NCBI GenBank assembly: GCA_958510875.1
Contig: OY294068.1
Coordinates: 202,355,997-202,419,996, forward strand
Origin: Endomychus coccineus
Taxonomy: Eukaryota; Arthropoda; Insecta; Coleoptera; Endomychidae
Reading direction: 5' to 3'
DNA: 64,000 bases
Below the pieces are notes generated by a model. That model made no database searches, was not told the DNA's origin, and saw only the letters and a program-made list of their open reading frames with translations. Positions within the stretch are counted from its first letter, which is position 1; each line of letters begins with the position of its first letter. Shown piece by piece: positions 33,771-48,307 of this stretch. The translations under genes were made by a program, and so were the position numbers.

Positions 33771-36700
33771 TGTTTGCGCGGGACACCATACCTTGATTTC
33801 AAAATATGAGTGATGAATGCCCATTTATCAAAAAAGTGAACCTATTTTTATAGCATGAATTGAGGTTCAATATTCAAAAGTGATAATTTTATTGCATATC
33901 CGGAATCTACTTAATGTCATGAACAATAGTATAATAATTATATAGTGATTGGCCTGAACGATCTTCCTCGATAGGGGTTTGACATTTTCATTGTTCATAG
34001 TATAGCTTTATGGGTATAACATGTAAAGGCTCGTCGGGTACAATGTGAATTTTTAACTTTTCCAGGAAAAATATCAATCATTTCGTACGATGTATGTGTA
34101 AAGTAGAATTAAAACTTCTCGAGCTGGCCTATCTAATGCATACTCGATTGAAAACGCGACAAACAACACCCTAACTCTAATAAATGTGATTTGTCATGGC
34201 AATCTATGAAGTGTCTTGCTACGCGATCGGAAGTGAGGTTGAATATACGTCTCTCAGCTGCAATGACACTACGATAATATGAGTTCTACTTGTAGAAGTG
34301 TGAATAACAGAAAATTGTATGAGACGCTTTCACCAAACAGGCGACCATTGTTTACGAATTATGATCGTCCAACAATGACATCATTACATCTTCCAATGAC
34401 ATGTACCCACATTAACTCACGTGCTTCAATATTAAATCAGATATCTTGAAACTTAGTCACACGCTTATGACATATGGCGGGTCAGAATGAGAAAACGTCC
34501 AGCTATAGCTTTATTGGTATCAAATAAAAGATATTGAAGTGTTAATTTTTACAGAAAGTCCAATTTGATGGAAATGAATATGAAAATCCTTCATCAGTAG
34601 CTCCATGGGTATCAAATAAGAGGACTTTGCTACCAACGTTTGAAGAATAAAATATCAAAAATATTAATAATAACATTTATTCGAAAAAATACATATCAAT
34701 TTTGGTAGTATAACATTCAGAACAAAAGTAATAACATTTGTTTGATAAAAAATACATATGTATGATAATTCATGTAGCTCATTACTTACCTCTTCACACT
34801 AAATCCCGAACTGATCTGTTAATAGAGGAATACTAGTAATACATTTGTTAATAATGATGCAATAAGCTCGGGTGTTTTAGGAAACTTCAAGAAAATTTCC
34901 GTCTCCAGTTTGACGTCAACTGTTGATAAGTTTATAGCTTCGTTTTGTTTCGAACAATCGATCACAAAAATTGCTTTTTTCTTCTATGTAGTCGATCATC
35001 GGTTCACTTATCTTCTTATTCAAAAATGATTTCTGTAATTCGTAATACATCTGGTACACTCTTAGATTTTATTGATTGTTGAAGTTCAATTTCATTGTTT
35101 CATATGGATAGTGGATGATTTCGGAAGACCGGTGCAGCACTGGATTTATATAAATCGTTGTATATAATAATTGTCTTTATTGAAAATCGATATGCAACGC
35201 ATTTACTAAGATATGGTACAAATGTAGGATTGTTAATGAGTTTCTTAATTATGTGGTAAGGTCATTTGGATGTGCCGCATACCCAAGACCTCAACTTTGT
35301 AATTAATGGTTGCCTTTGTTATGATTATCTCACAAGTGGAGCTAGAAAATTGCTGATCGGGTTTTGATTGGTTTCTTAAGAGGTTGAACGTAGTTCATCT
35401 CACTCCAGCATGTGGCTCCGCTACAAGACGGCCTGTAAGACCAGAGGAGGACGGCCACACAAAAACTAATGAACAGATCGAAGCCTTTTCTGTTTTAATT
35501 TTATTTTTTATAATTCGTTATTAATATTTTAACTCATTTTAACCGCTTCGGTATTTATGGAAGAACGTACGTTGTCGACAAGCTTTAGATTCTTATCAAC
35601 AGGCGAATTACTTGTTATCTGCGGCTCTTGCTTTTTTATGTTATTTTAACGTCCAAATTCACCTTTCAATTAATGACTCATAGGCTCGAACATATTCATA
35701 TACTTATCTTTTGAGAGACAGGTTATAGATTCCACCATGAATCGAGAACAAAAGTCACCGAGGAAGGTTTTAGTTGAGTTCTCTTCTTCGCGATTCTCTT
35801 CTTCGTGGATAAAGAAAATATTTCACTCTCCAGATAACACATCAACATGATATAGATCTTTTTGCTCATTTCATTCCGATGTAGATGAGACATCTTACAA
35901 AACAGATGCGAACACCAAATCTGAATTGCCGGTTAGTTAAGTTACGACCTGGAGTACCTTTGAAAACTTTAGTTTCATTTTAATCAAACTAAACCTTTGG
36001 AAACAGATACAATATTACGTAGGGGTACATTATTCAAACATAAAACCGTATCTGCTTCTACATAATCTGAAGCATAATTATTATGGGTACCTACTCTCTA
36101 GGAAGTAGCGGTTTCCAGGGCGGATGCGAATTAATTTTCTATTATAGATGTCATCATTATCTACTAAATAAATAAATAAACAAATGTGTTGCAGTTACAT
36201 AGAATACATTATATTATTATCATTACCTTTGGAAGGAGGTACTTTACTATTTCTAAACGCCTTCTGCGAAAATGTGGAAGTTTGACTTTATTCAACTGAT
36301 GCTGATTTATGAGTTTAGCTTGATATTGTGGAATTAGGTTATATACGAGGGAACGCGGCCTTACTTTCGAATAGAATAAATGGTATTTAGGTTGTTAGTG
36401 ATATATTTGCTAAATCTAGGGTATTTGTTTTATTTAATGGCTAGTATTGTGGGTGTTAACTACTGGAACTGAGAATTAACGCTATTGTATTGGCAACGCT
36501 TCATTATTGTCATTCATAAACTGAGCAATATTAACATTTCGGACACGATATGTCTTTGTTATAGTTTGTGAAGGGCCGGACTCAACGACAGCTTTTATAG
36601 TCTGGTGGAAGTTCATTCAAATATAGTTTTCTTTGTTCTCTATAAATAATTATGATGAACCAACTAATCAATTGTAGTTGCTTAATCTCACTTTATATTA

Positions 36701-36934
36701 TAAATTGTATACAATTCGTTTTGTATAATATTAGGCCAGTCAATATAGGAACGGAAATAGTTTTTTGAAGCTAACGCAATTTTATTATGGTCGATTCTTA
36801 CGCAAAAATTGACTGAAAACGATGGTGAACGTAATAGTTTTCCAAAGATTGTTCTATGGCTTATATCAGGGTTCCAGTTACAAAATTATATTAATTTTTT
36901 TAATTTTCATTTTGATTATACGAGAAGAAACCCT
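33771..36934. other. intergenic AT-rich sequence
   Basis: About 3.2 kb with no recognisable feature on either strand. Confidence 0.4.
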
Positions 36935-37150
36935 ACAATGATCGAAGAACATTCTGTGAGCCAGGAGTGGAGTGTTGGGAGGAGTTATCTTCTGCAGGTC
37001 GCGAGCTTCTCAATGAAGTTGACCAGCTTGAGCTCGTCTAGTCCACATACCTGAAATCTCTTGTGGTGGAGTAACATACGAGTTTTCCGATGAGCACCAA
37101 CCATCGAAATATCTATAGAGATGGGAGAGTTCTACTTCTAGAGAAGTCAA
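36935..37150 (-). pseudogene. RT C-terminal relic (family J), internally deleted
   Basis: Minus strand reads LYRYFDGWCSSE and TRRAQAGQLH, matching the LFYRYFHGRCSxE and TRxSxxxH blocks of RT C-termini, then jumps to the family terminus (CTCCCAACACTCCACTCCTG, compare 2540 and 54700). About 100 bp between these blocks is missing. Confidence 0.6.
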
Positions 37151-37244
37151 TGAATACGTAAGTTTGTCATCACCATCAGACGAATAATTCTCTTCTGAAT
37201 GATTGAATAATACATAAATGAGAATAAACCTAGTATTTTATACC

Positions 37245-37841
37245 TGTATTATTCTTCGCGACGAAGTGGGAAGAGTATATTATTGTATACTCAAGCTATT
37301 TCTGAAATCGTTAAAAAAAGTACAAGAGCAAAAATATTTACACCATAGTATTTTTCATTTGTCTATCTGGAGGTCCGTCATGAAATGTTTGTTAACATAA
37401 TAACTCAAAAACGAAAGGTCTTATCATCATATTTTAATTATGACAAAAAATTGTTTGCTGTTCGGTAACGGGTGTTTTTCAGGGAAATCGTGTGATAAGG
37501 GTTAGAAAATTTAAAAATCGTTACTCTCAATGTACAAATTGAATCGATTCAAAACTTTTACAATAAATTTAAGTTAATTTGAAACTGCTTTCACTTGAAT
37601 TCAATAAAAGAATCGTTCAACAACCACAATAAAGAAACAATTATTGATGCAATCTTAAATTCGCACCGTTTTTAATAGTTTATAACAAGACGAGGATGTG
37701 GACGAGGTTGCCTGTCTCACAGTCAGGTTCGATACCCAGGAACGGAACATTTCTTTTTGTACATTTTCTTGATAACATTAATTTGAACATTATTTAAATT
37801 TTTTATTTCTTCATCTTTACACAAATACGAAGAGTATCTTA
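37245..37841 (+). mobile_element. tRNA-module repeat T, copy 1
   Basis: About 600 bp. It begins ATTATTCTTCGCGACGAAGT, an imperfect hairpin with GGAAGAGTAT just after, and ends CGAAGAGTATCTTA. The motif ATACTCTTCG therefore occurs inverted at both ends. An internal tRNA-like part has a good B box, GGTTCGATACCC (37726-37737), but a shortened 5' half. The order of blocks (ACGAAAGGTC, ATTTTGACAAAAAAT-like, TAACAAG, tRNA part, CATTAATTTGAACATTAT) is shared with copies at 52004-52530 and 55513-56114. No protein coding. Confidence 0.7.
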
Positions 37842-38990
37842 TAGAATCTGAAATAAAAATCAGCAACCAAATCAAATGATTTGCGGAGAGTAACTTTACT
37901 ATTTATCTATTCTCCTAGTTATTATATTCAACGCAATAAGAATTATAACGTGATGAAAAAATGGTCGCGACAAACTAGTTGGAAAAATATAATAATAATA
38001 AATTGTATTTTAAGGTGGGTCAGTTGAAATCACCGTGGGTGTATGCGGTTGATGGATATTTCTGTTGACAAACGGAGAATTGAAATAAACTGAAACAATA
38101 ACATCGCAATAATTAGTTTTGAAATCACGAATTTATCTTCAAGAATGCTTTATGGTGGTTTTTTAAATGGTTGAAAACTGATAAGCCTGTTTAGCAATTC
38201 AAGAGGAAAGTACATTTTTATTAGGCGGTTCACAACAATACCGTAAATAGCTCGACGATGGAAAGTTACGTCCAAAGCAAAGCGACTTCAAGAGACATTC
38301 GAAATTACCACGGTTGTATATTGGAAACTGCGTTTAATTTAATACAAAGCTATCTGTGTTTCAATGCAGATAAATAGTACTCATTACATTTTCGGTCGAT
38401 GTAATTGGTGAATTGGATATTGACATATCTTGCAATGTTTTAAAACATTTGAAGTTCTGAGAAAATCTGACTCAATAACTTGAAGAAAGGACAACAGAAC
38501 GTCAAGACTCGACAGTCATGTGTTGTAACTTTCTTATATCAGAAGTTATTCCGTCATACGCTGCTGAGTTAGTACTTTTTGTGTTGCTAATTGAATTTAG
38601 AATTTATTTAAAAATTCTTTTTCAACTTTATATTTTAAATATCAAATTTAACTTTTATTTCGTCTAATTATGTTATCACACATTCCACAACAAATGAAAT
38701 AAAAATTTGTAGATCAGTCTTATTTGAATGACGACATTCCCTAGAATCTTAACAAACATTCTCAGATACAATTTTAACATCTAATGGAAAAATGCAATTT
38801 TGCCCAAAAAGTAATTTGAGAAAACCGTCTCATCACATATCATCATCCTGGTTTCGAAATTACTTCACTCTTGCGGATCATTAAGAACTGATTGGCTCAA
38901 TTTTGTGTAACATCAAGTCTCTGTATCGTCTTGTTATTGCGATCTAGTTAGTAGGGAACGTTTCATTTTGGTCGTTCGACTTTAATTCTT
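37842..38990. other. intergenic AT-rich sequence
   Basis: Nothing recognised. Confidence 0.4.
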
Positions 38991-39019
38991 TTATATTTAA
39001 ATAGGTTTCGTCTGATGCA

Positions 39020-39200
39020 ACCGGTCCTTGGCTTCTCTTTCTTTCTCTTTCTCTCACTCTCTCTCAACGTGGTGACATGAAGGGAAGAGTTAGTTGTCGC
39101 GCGGAGGCAGATTTACTGCGCCCGATAGAAATCTGCGAGCCAAGGAAGACATGAGTCCCTAAAGTTGGCTGACCGCGCCCCGGACGCCAACACCTGATGA
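39020..39200. promoter_or_regulatory. pyrimidine tract followed by a CpG-rich patch
   Basis: A CT-rich tract (about 39033-39066) runs into about 130 bp that is clearly richer in CG dinucleotides than its surroundings (GTCGCGCGGAGGC, CTGCGCCCG, GACCGCGCCCCGGACGCC). Possible host regulatory sequence or first exon; no splice or coding signal I can defend. Confidence 0.25.
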
Positions 39201-42200
39201 CATTTTGCGATTCCAAATTCTCCCGAGTGATGCCATCTTTGTATACGCAGAATTCGCAGAACCTTCAATACTGTACTCGCAAATAAGATCACTGTCTAAG
39301 AAAGAGAGGTCGTTGCACCCACGAATTTCACGGAATGTTTGTAAGAACGCCCTGATGACTGACTATCTTCTTGCGATACATGTACGTAGATACAGACTGT
39401 TTCGTTTATATCTATTTTATAAGTACCAGTACGAAATTCAGTCTCTGATAGTTAATACTGCCATTCTTCTATATTCAAAGAAATAGTAACACAGAATTAA
39501 TTAAAATTTAATTTATGTTGCTGAACGTTTCGAGAACAAATTAAGTTCTCTTCCAAAATTTGCAGAATCTATATTTCACTGTCCGACCGTACTGACTAGA
39601 GTATTGGTATCACAACGACTTTCAATCTCAAGTTTAGATTGGCTTGCGACATTAACTCAATCATCTCTTTCCGAAAAGCACAAAGGTATTGAATGAGTTT
39701 TAAGCTTACTTTGAATATATGAATGACAATTTGAATGTTCCTGCACTCCTATGGCAAAGGATTAGAAAATTCATGTCCAGCAGACTGCCATCTGTCTGAG
39801 CTGACTTTCTTCGTGGTAAGAAAGAGATTTTAAAGTTATTGAAAAGTCGTATCAATTTCAGAAGAAATTCTTGAAAAATCTATGAGACGATGTACCGGAG
39901 TTCAAACGGTCCTGAGAATTATTCTTTCCATTTGCATCATGAATACATTGATGATTGTGAGCATTGCTTCATCACATAGTTTGGAATAGATTTTAAAAAG
40001 TATGAAACAATCTATCAAGCTTTCAATTTAAGTGTTCATCCGTTGGCACTCTCAAGGATTCAAAGTAGAGCTTTATGGGATTTTATGATATTATCACCTT
40101 GAACTGAGCTTTGCGATATATCATATTTGGTGAGAAAGTTCTGTTCTTATGATCTTGATCAAAACCATATCTTTAAGTTCAAGGATCGTTGATAGTATTT
40201 GAACGTAGTGATAGCAAATGCGAGAACTATAGGTTAGAGCTAAGTTTCCAAACTCACCCTGTATAATGTTCGTTTCCAGAATTAAAGCCATATCATTGCA
40301 CATGCAAATCCCCGAGTAATAAAGGCAGAAACGAAGTCTCGATCGACAGAGATGTTTACTGCCCGGATCGGTTACGGAACATCTCTCGCATGCAGATCTT
40401 CAAGAAGTGTCATTTATCGTTGCAGAGACGACGGTGCAGAATTTCCGTATTTAGTGAAGCCATGTTAACTGAACGATCCGACAAGAATGGCCGAATCACG
40501 GACGCCTTATTTATATTGCCCTAAAAGTCTAAGGAATTCAACAGATTTAAACATGTTTTGTATACAATAACATCAAGATATACGCAGAGAGAATGACCGC
40601 GTCGCCGGTTTTTAAATTTGCAAACTTGAAAATTATTTTTCTTCTCGCACCGTAAACCGAGGTCAATAAAACATTAACTCGCAGACGCTATGGAACGTCG
40701 CAGTGATAATAGGACCTTCTGAATCTCTTAAGATTTGAAAATGATTCCCACAAATATCACAGTTGGTTTTCCAAAATTGCAATGCAAACGCGTTTGAACA
40801 CCATCTCTAATTCAATATGTTTGCCACCAATTGAACAAGTACAACTTTGATGGATTGTGAATTCGTGAATCTGTTATTCACATACCATGTGAGGTTTGCA
40901 ATAGGAATATTATATCTCTAATGAAAGCTTGATTTCATCGTGTTTTGATTATCAGTTTAAAAAGTTGTTTGATAGTCATTTTCATTTCAAATATTAAATG
41001 AAAAAATGGAAGGTTCAACCTGAAATGTGATACCAATTTCGACGATGGTGAAATGATTGATTCGACATTCTTGAAATGGACGTATTAACGTAAAATTGTA
41101 ATGAAAAGTTCTAAGCAAGTTACTGTGAAAAGTGTACGTGTTTCTTACGTTAAATAACGCTTAATGGTAGGGTATTATGTTCGAAGTGTCAAAAAATCGC
41201 GGCAAGTCTCTATTCACTTAAATTTTATAATGAATAATTAGGCCCACGAAACTGTACTTTTCGTATAATGTTTTCGAAATCCATAAAGCTATAAGTTACT
41301 GAACCGTCTATTATCTTTGTGCGCAATCAAAAAACCAATGTTACGGGGCCAGGGAAAATTAATCGAAATTTCGGTTGAGCATCACAATTTCGTCGAGATT
41401 ATATTACTTTGCATTTCGCAAATCAATTCAACAAGATTACGCCTAATTGCGGATAATGATGGAGTCATTATACGCATGTGCATTTTCTACAGACGAAATT
41501 AACCACTTTTATAGAGGATTGCATCTTTGATGTTAATTTCGTTTCGCCTAACCTATAACGTGTCTCTCCTTTTTGACTCTTACTGATGTATCATGTGAAT
41601 GCAGCTTAACATAGAAACAATGAACTACTAAAATTGTAATGGACCAGCGGATATCATAAAACCCAGCAAAACTCGACGGTTGAGATGTCATAATAAAATA
41701 ATTATCTCATTAAATATATCAAAAGATGTAGATTCCAATAGCATATGATGATTCACATAAATGGTCACTATTTCATTTTCATACTTTAGGCGTTTAATAT
41801 GTTACAGTTCAAACTTATCACAGTTCATTATAAACTGACCTATATGTAAGGAAAGGAAACTCTATCTGTTGTAAAAATGCTTTCAATACCTAATTTTAAA
41901 TGTCAATGAGAGAACTTCTTTGTTAACCAATCAATATTGCTTTCCCCATATGCATCTAAGCAAATCGCGAAGATGATAACGTACAATTAGGATCAACCCA
42001 CTCATTTCTAATTATATAATTGATTTATTACTGTTTCAATAACGATAAATTGCTGGGTGAAAGTGCAAAACTCACTAACAATGAAATTATTTAATTATCT
42101 CTTTTGTTATTCACATTGATAGAATGTATAGATTTAGGTCGTGTATCTTTGATGTATAAATTGGATTCGTTTATTTTTTTTTTTCGTCGTGGGCATTATA

Positions 42201-44898
42201 TCCTTTTCATTTGTATCCCAAATGAAAGGTAGCAACAATCACTGAAGACAAAATTCTATGTAAGGTAAGAATAATAAAAGTTGAAACCACCATTTTCCAA
42301 GTCAATAGTTAAGTTTTGCAATATTTGCTACTTAAAAATTTCTTCAATACTCAAATTATTTGAGTGAATTTAAGTTAAGTATATACTTGGGTAGCATAAG
42401 CAGGTTACTATTCAGGAATTTAAAAAGATTTTAGATGAACCGAGGGATACACTATGAAGGGTCGACCTTCCTCCAAAACTCATTATATAGTCACTTTTTT
42501 TGCTGCATAAGCAACTATTATATATTTCTTGGACGATTTAATAAGAAATACTAAAAACGCTACAATAGAGTGAAAGAAAGTTGGAATAAGATGATGTTCT
42601 TGATTCCAAACGATCAGCTCTTGATGGGATACAGATGAATCTGCATCCTCACAAACATGTCAATATGGAAGGAAGATGTGGAAAATACGGTGTGAACCGA
42701 CTGTTAGAAACATGTTCCCAAAAGGAAACATTCTTGAAATCGTTATTTATTACAAAACAGAACAAGGTAATATCGTTAGTTGGATGTGTCTGGAACCTTC
42801 CTTTTCGGTGACGGATTCGTCAAGAAGCCAGTGGGCGGCACTTATCTAGATGTATATGTGAAATATATGATAATTTGGTTAACTGGTTTATATCCAGATG
42901 TATCGGGATTCTAATAATTTACACGCCAACAGACGAGTTATAACTATTCTTGAACTGGAAACTCGATTGTCTTATTTATCAGTCTTTTACAATTTATTCA
43001 AATTGATACTAGCAGAGATGGATATCATGAGAAACTTCCATTCCTAATAAAACGAAAATACTTCAAATTAGATCCCCTCCAATTCTTAGCTCACCATTCA
43101 TCTTATTAACTCATCAATATAACATCATATGAAGTTGTGGATGAAATGTTGAGACTCCAATCCTGAACAAACTTTACAAGCCCTCCAAAAGCATTAATGT
43201 GTCGTCGAAGCTAGCATAGCATATCCATAACCACTCATACTTCTTCCCTAACTACAAGAAATAACAGTTTCCTGAATGCAAATCCAGGACCGTCTATGGT
43301 AGACAAGAGGAACGAAAGGTACAGCCTTTTAGGCCATGGTCTAGCAGGCCTTTCAAGAATGCAATCACGAGAGGTTTTGGCAGAATCCTCTGAGCTCGGG
43401 GAGCTGAAGTCTCGCAATACTTCGTTTGGAGAGTATCCGGCCTTAACCATAGCATCTTCTATCAAAATGGGACGTATCTATGTGGAATTATCGAAAAAGC
43501 ATAGCGTTCAAACCCTGTCGGTGGCGTATCTATAACGTACCCTCACTTCCGGATGACACAGCGTGCGAGAGTGTGCTGAGATCCTGTTTCCTTCAGCTCT
43601 CACTCCTCTGACAATTACTTAATAGTACAATTTCGAGTACTTACTTGATACGTTTATTGAAATAAAAACAGGAAAATTCAATAGACAATAATAGGATAAT
43701 TACTAATTACTAATTGGCATGTAATATTGAATGACCGCAACCCGAACAAACAACGAAGCAATATTTCAATGTACCAAAGCAAATAATAACAAGATAAAAT
43801 GGTTTACAACCTTATCCCAATATTTCACTGGTAATACACTGATCGCTCATAGAACGGATTGCTAACAACGGTTTGTTATCATTATTTCGCGCTCATGATA
43901 CTCCACTAATTCCTAATGTTTTAGAATTCCGACAGAGTCACACCATTACTAGGTGGTAGACAAGACTCAAAAGGACGCCCCTGTTATGAGCTTTAATACC
44001 TACGCATAGTCCAGATGGATCTTCTGTTAACATTATGATTCGAAGAACAAAGAATCACAGTAATTCAGCTAATTTACATTTCTATAATGTCCGAGTGAAG
44101 TTTGGGATGCTGAAGATAGTGAAACTTCCAATGACACCAATCGTCCGACATTTGATTATGTCGATGTAGAATATGCTATGGTAAAGACTATGATATCAAT
44201 TGACTGTAAAACATTTTATTTATCGCAAAAACTAACCAACAAAATACCTTATAATGGCAGATAATAATATCTATCGTATTAGCATGTACGTAATTTCTGC
44301 AATTTTCATTCAGTTGGAATCGAGCAAGAACTATTAACTTTTTATGACAAGTATTTTTTACATGAATTCCGCTTGATTTGTAAATAATGTTATGCACCAT
44401 ATATAATTTAGGCTAATTATATATTTATGTAGTCGATGGCAGTAAGAGCAAATAAGTATCACTTTTGTACTTAATAACAACCGAGAGCGGCGCTGACTGC
44501 TGGTATAATTGCAAAGAGGCGGAACTAAAATTATTCAACTTGAATTGATCTTAACGGCTTCTCACAGATTTTGATAAATAAATATCTCACAAAAAGTATC
44601 ATTATCAGCGGTATTTCATATTAGTTACTGAAAATGGCCACTTGAACTACTAGGAAGTCGGATGATATAATGAATTGTATTCTATTTCCGTTTCAGTATC
44701 ATGACTGTCATAAAAAAATATTCAAAGAAACCATCAATTCATTGAATCACGAAGCACCACATCATTGTCGAGACCCATGTGACGTTATGCGTAAGTTTTC
44801 AAATATTATACGATTGTGTTGTCATAGCTTTTGCTCAGCTCATGAATGTCATTCCGATCCTTCTCCAATATAATATCTACTTCCCTCGCAGTACGTAG
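39201..44898. other. intergenic sequence
   Basis: About 5.7 kb without a recognisable gene. Open stretches at 39205-39486 and 43235-43535 match no family I know. 40320-40480 and 43280-43580 are somewhat GC-richer than the rest. Confidence 0.35.
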
Positions 44899-45489
44899 TA
44901 TAGACCATGAACTGCATCGATCGATATCTCAAAAATTAAAAGTAGAATTTTTTTCAAAACTTGGCTGACCAAAGTCAATGAGTACTATCCACCTATTTAC
45001 AAGATGCGGCACTTCCGGTTATACCGGAATTCAAGGGCAACTTATTTTAAATGGAACACCCTATAATTTATTCCATTTTTGGATTCTACGGAAAATTCTA
45101 GGTACATTTCATGTACATGTTCTATACCCAATTCAATTGTTTGTTGAGATATTTGCAATTTTAGAGAAACAATTACAGATGCAGATCCGTACCTACTTAA
45201 TTGACAGTTTCTTCATAACAACTGCATATTAGGTAACGCGCTTTTGACATTAAGTAGGCAACGATTTAGCACAGAGAAATACCATGAAGAAAGTTTCCGA
45301 ACTTGTACAGGGTGCTCACAAAAATTGTTGTAGGGTGTTCCATTTAAAATAACGAAGTTGTCATCGACTTCCGGTATAACCGAGAGTGCCGCATTCTGAA
45401 AATATTTCAGATGAATAGTACTCATTGACTTTGATCAGAATATTCCGTTTTTACTTTATGAGATATCGATCGATGCAGTTCGTGGTATA
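44899..45489. mobile_element. MITE with ~160-bp terminal inverted repeats
   Basis: Left arm 44899-45065 and right arm 45331-45489 are inverted copies: ATGAACTGCATCGATCGATA, AAAGTCAATGAGTACTAT, GGTTATACCGGAA and TTTTAAATGGAACACCCTA appear in the left arm and their complements in the right. Spacer 265 bp. No coding capacity; the two short frames reading ILNGTPYN are the same arm sequence on opposite strands. Arms have diverged noticeably, so this is an old copy. Confidence 0.8.
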
Positions 45490-45565
45490 ATGTTCGTGGA
45501 ATAATGTAAGCGAAGTATTGTAATCAGCCCAAATAAAATTTTCCGAATGTTGCCAGATATATCCG

Positions 45566-45755
45566 TTTTGAGCGTTTGTCAATCGATCTAGCCTATTTTT
45601 AACATAATGTCTTTGTGGTGCGTACGTAACCCACTGTGGAGACGGTTGCGCCGTTCCCATTAGTCGTATCGATTTGAAATTGTGCAGATCGCTTTAAAGT
45701 GGGGAAAATAGAAACTGTATGGTTTTCGAGCGCTGTAGCCTCGTTTCAAGTCGTA
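45566..45755 (+). repeat. dispersed repeat D, longest copy
   Basis: Shares CCGTTTTGAGC, CCCACTGTG, GCGCCGTT, CTTTAAAGTGG and GAAAATAGAAACT in order with the reverse complement of 49360-49525. Non-coding as far as I can read. Confidence 0.6.
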
Positions 45756-48307
45756 TCTTTCACCAAAGTGAGGGAAGTCACATTGGAAAAAAACATGTGA
45801 TAGCCCAAAAAGTATTTCAACCTGTTTTAACATTTCCACTGGAAGTCTCCATGAATTGAAACTTGAATTTTCGACGTATTACATCCTAGACTGTCATTTA
45901 TGTTCTTCGTTCGAAACCGTAGATCCTTCCACAAGAGTGTGATCAATAAAACAATAACAACTGATAAATTCGAATTCGTAACATTTTTTGCATTTATTCA
46001 CAAATATGTAATAAAAATGCAGGATCCATAACGTTGCTAAATCGGCGGCGATAACAGGTATTTTAACTTAGTATTTCGTTAAGTTACAGCATTGTTTAAA
46101 TAAAGCCGGAGGCGCTTCCACAATGACACCGCTATATTTTCCTTCGTTGCAATGAAACATCAGATAACGATCAACCCTTAAATCTATAAGTCGATGACCC
46201 AACTATACGTAGTTCGTACAGAAAAATGTGTATTCTTTCGAAGAGAATGTGCGAGAATGGCAATGAAATAAAAATATATGTTCATCTTCAACGGGGTATA
46301 GTCCAATCAGGCTGACCTAATAAGTTATAGAGTTATCGGCGGAAGATGAAATTATGGAACTATAATATTATATAATGGAACCATATCCTATAAAAGGAAG
46401 ACCTTTCAACTTATGTAGAAGAAAGTAAAATGTATTCAAATCCAAATTGGCACCAGAGGTGAACATAAGTCAAACATGCATTATCCTTTTACAGCTAAAA
46501 GTAATTCCAGACTGGTGTCTTTGTTGAGGCACTGATGATAATTCCTAGGGCTTAAATACTGTAACGCCAATGAGAATCGATGTATCTGTGGCGCGTATAG
46601 ATATTTATCTCTGTTATAATTGATAAAGGAACAGCTTGCATTGACCATTAGCTCTTTCCCAAAACGAGCCATTGTTGATGGTTACAAGCATCTAATTGTC
46701 AGGTCCAAGCTACGGTCGATACATATTCAGCAAGAGCGCTGGATATTTCAGTAGGCACTAGCTATTTAATTGTCGATTCTGTAAATGTCACTATTGTTAG
46801 ATGCTTAGTTATAGTTCCAGCGAAATAACAACAAAAGGTGCGCGGATAATTGACGATAGTTCATAGGTTAACTCGTGGGAGAAACAATGCATTTTAAATA
46901 CTGTTGAAGTGTGAAGTTACAATTAAAAATGCCTTCCAACTACTCCACGCTGTGTTTGATTAACTGGACGATAAGGATTATTCAGCGCATAGCCTTTAAA
47001 TTATACGATGATATAGGTATTTGTTTATTTGAAGTCGGGTAAGCTATGCGGAAAACCATCTCAACTTGATATAAAAAATTCAGATATTGAAGAAATGTTC
47101 TTCATCTTGGAATGAGAAAATTTAAGCAAATTATCAAATTGTATCAATAAAAGACTCATAAAATTCAAACAAAGATGAGTTTTGATATTTCGAAGTCTAT
47201 GAAACGAGTATCAAAATTTATCTTCAAAGCACTCAAAGCTTCGATTGCAAAATCGACGGGAAACTCAGTCTCAGTAGTGTGGCTGAATATTTATGTTTTA
47301 AAATGTGTGAAATTTTTAACGTAATTGTGATTGAAGTCACGTGATCAATTGATTGCAGATCATTTCATTTTATGATAACTCCCAATAATTTAGCTGCAAT
47401 CAAAAATATGTTAACACTTTGAAATAACTAATATAAAATTGGTTAGTTACTTATGTGATTGAAATATTAAAAATTCTTTATTATGATAAGATGTTTAAAT
47501 ATAATCATCTAAATTAGAATTATCGTATTATTTACCTACATTAGCGATGCATTAGACTATACTTGAACATTCTTCATCGAGTTACAATTAGTGATCAACG
47601 ATAAATGACGTATTATTTTTAGTCAACTAAACTGAGGGAATTAGTATTGTATGTCTTAGATTAGGTACTTTATATTTCAAAGAGAAAAAAATAAGCCTTG
47701 GTAGTTCTGGAAATATTTTGTGGCTGTAGGTCCATGTTTAATTGATAAATAGCTCTCGAGCCAATCTAATTTGGAATGGAATCGATTTTGAAATTTCCAT
47801 TAGAAGCGAGTAGGCGTGAATTAATAAACAGGTATTAAACACTTCCTCTTTGTTCTATTAAAAAATTTTTTTATTGCCAGTGTTTGTAACATAAATCAAA
47901 TCGAGAATTTGCTATTCTATGATTTATTAGCGAAATGTATATATATACACATGTACAATAATGACTGAAGTAATAAATTAAAACGGTTAGACGGTTTATC
48001 AGATATAAGTTTGCGCGGAGTTTTTCTAATCGAATGGATTGCCTTAAGAACTGAGTAAACGTGTTTCCACAGTACGGGCATCTTGGTAACATCTTAGGAA
48101 CTTCGCGGTTTACAATATCTTATTACAGAAGGCAGTTGTTAATTTCCACACTTTCACGACATACGATCCGGGATGAACCGAGTGTGACTAACAGACCATC
48201 GCATGTACGACTCGTCAATACTTACCTTAAATTTCATACCTAAACCAATAGAATCGAGATCTGCATGCTTGCGTAATCTTTTAAATACACTGAAAAGGCA
48301 AAATAAA
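45756..48307. other. intergenic AT-rich sequence
   Basis: Nothing recognised. Confidence 0.4.

Noticed and set aside
39520..39570. Hammerhead-like GGAAGA with a GAAC/GUUC stem and GAAACGTT on the minus strand
   Set aside because: C3 and U4 are both changed and stem I is not convincing; at most a relic.
43235..43535. Overlapping frames on both strands in a GC-richer patch
   Set aside because: No domain or family motif; both frames are short and lack support.
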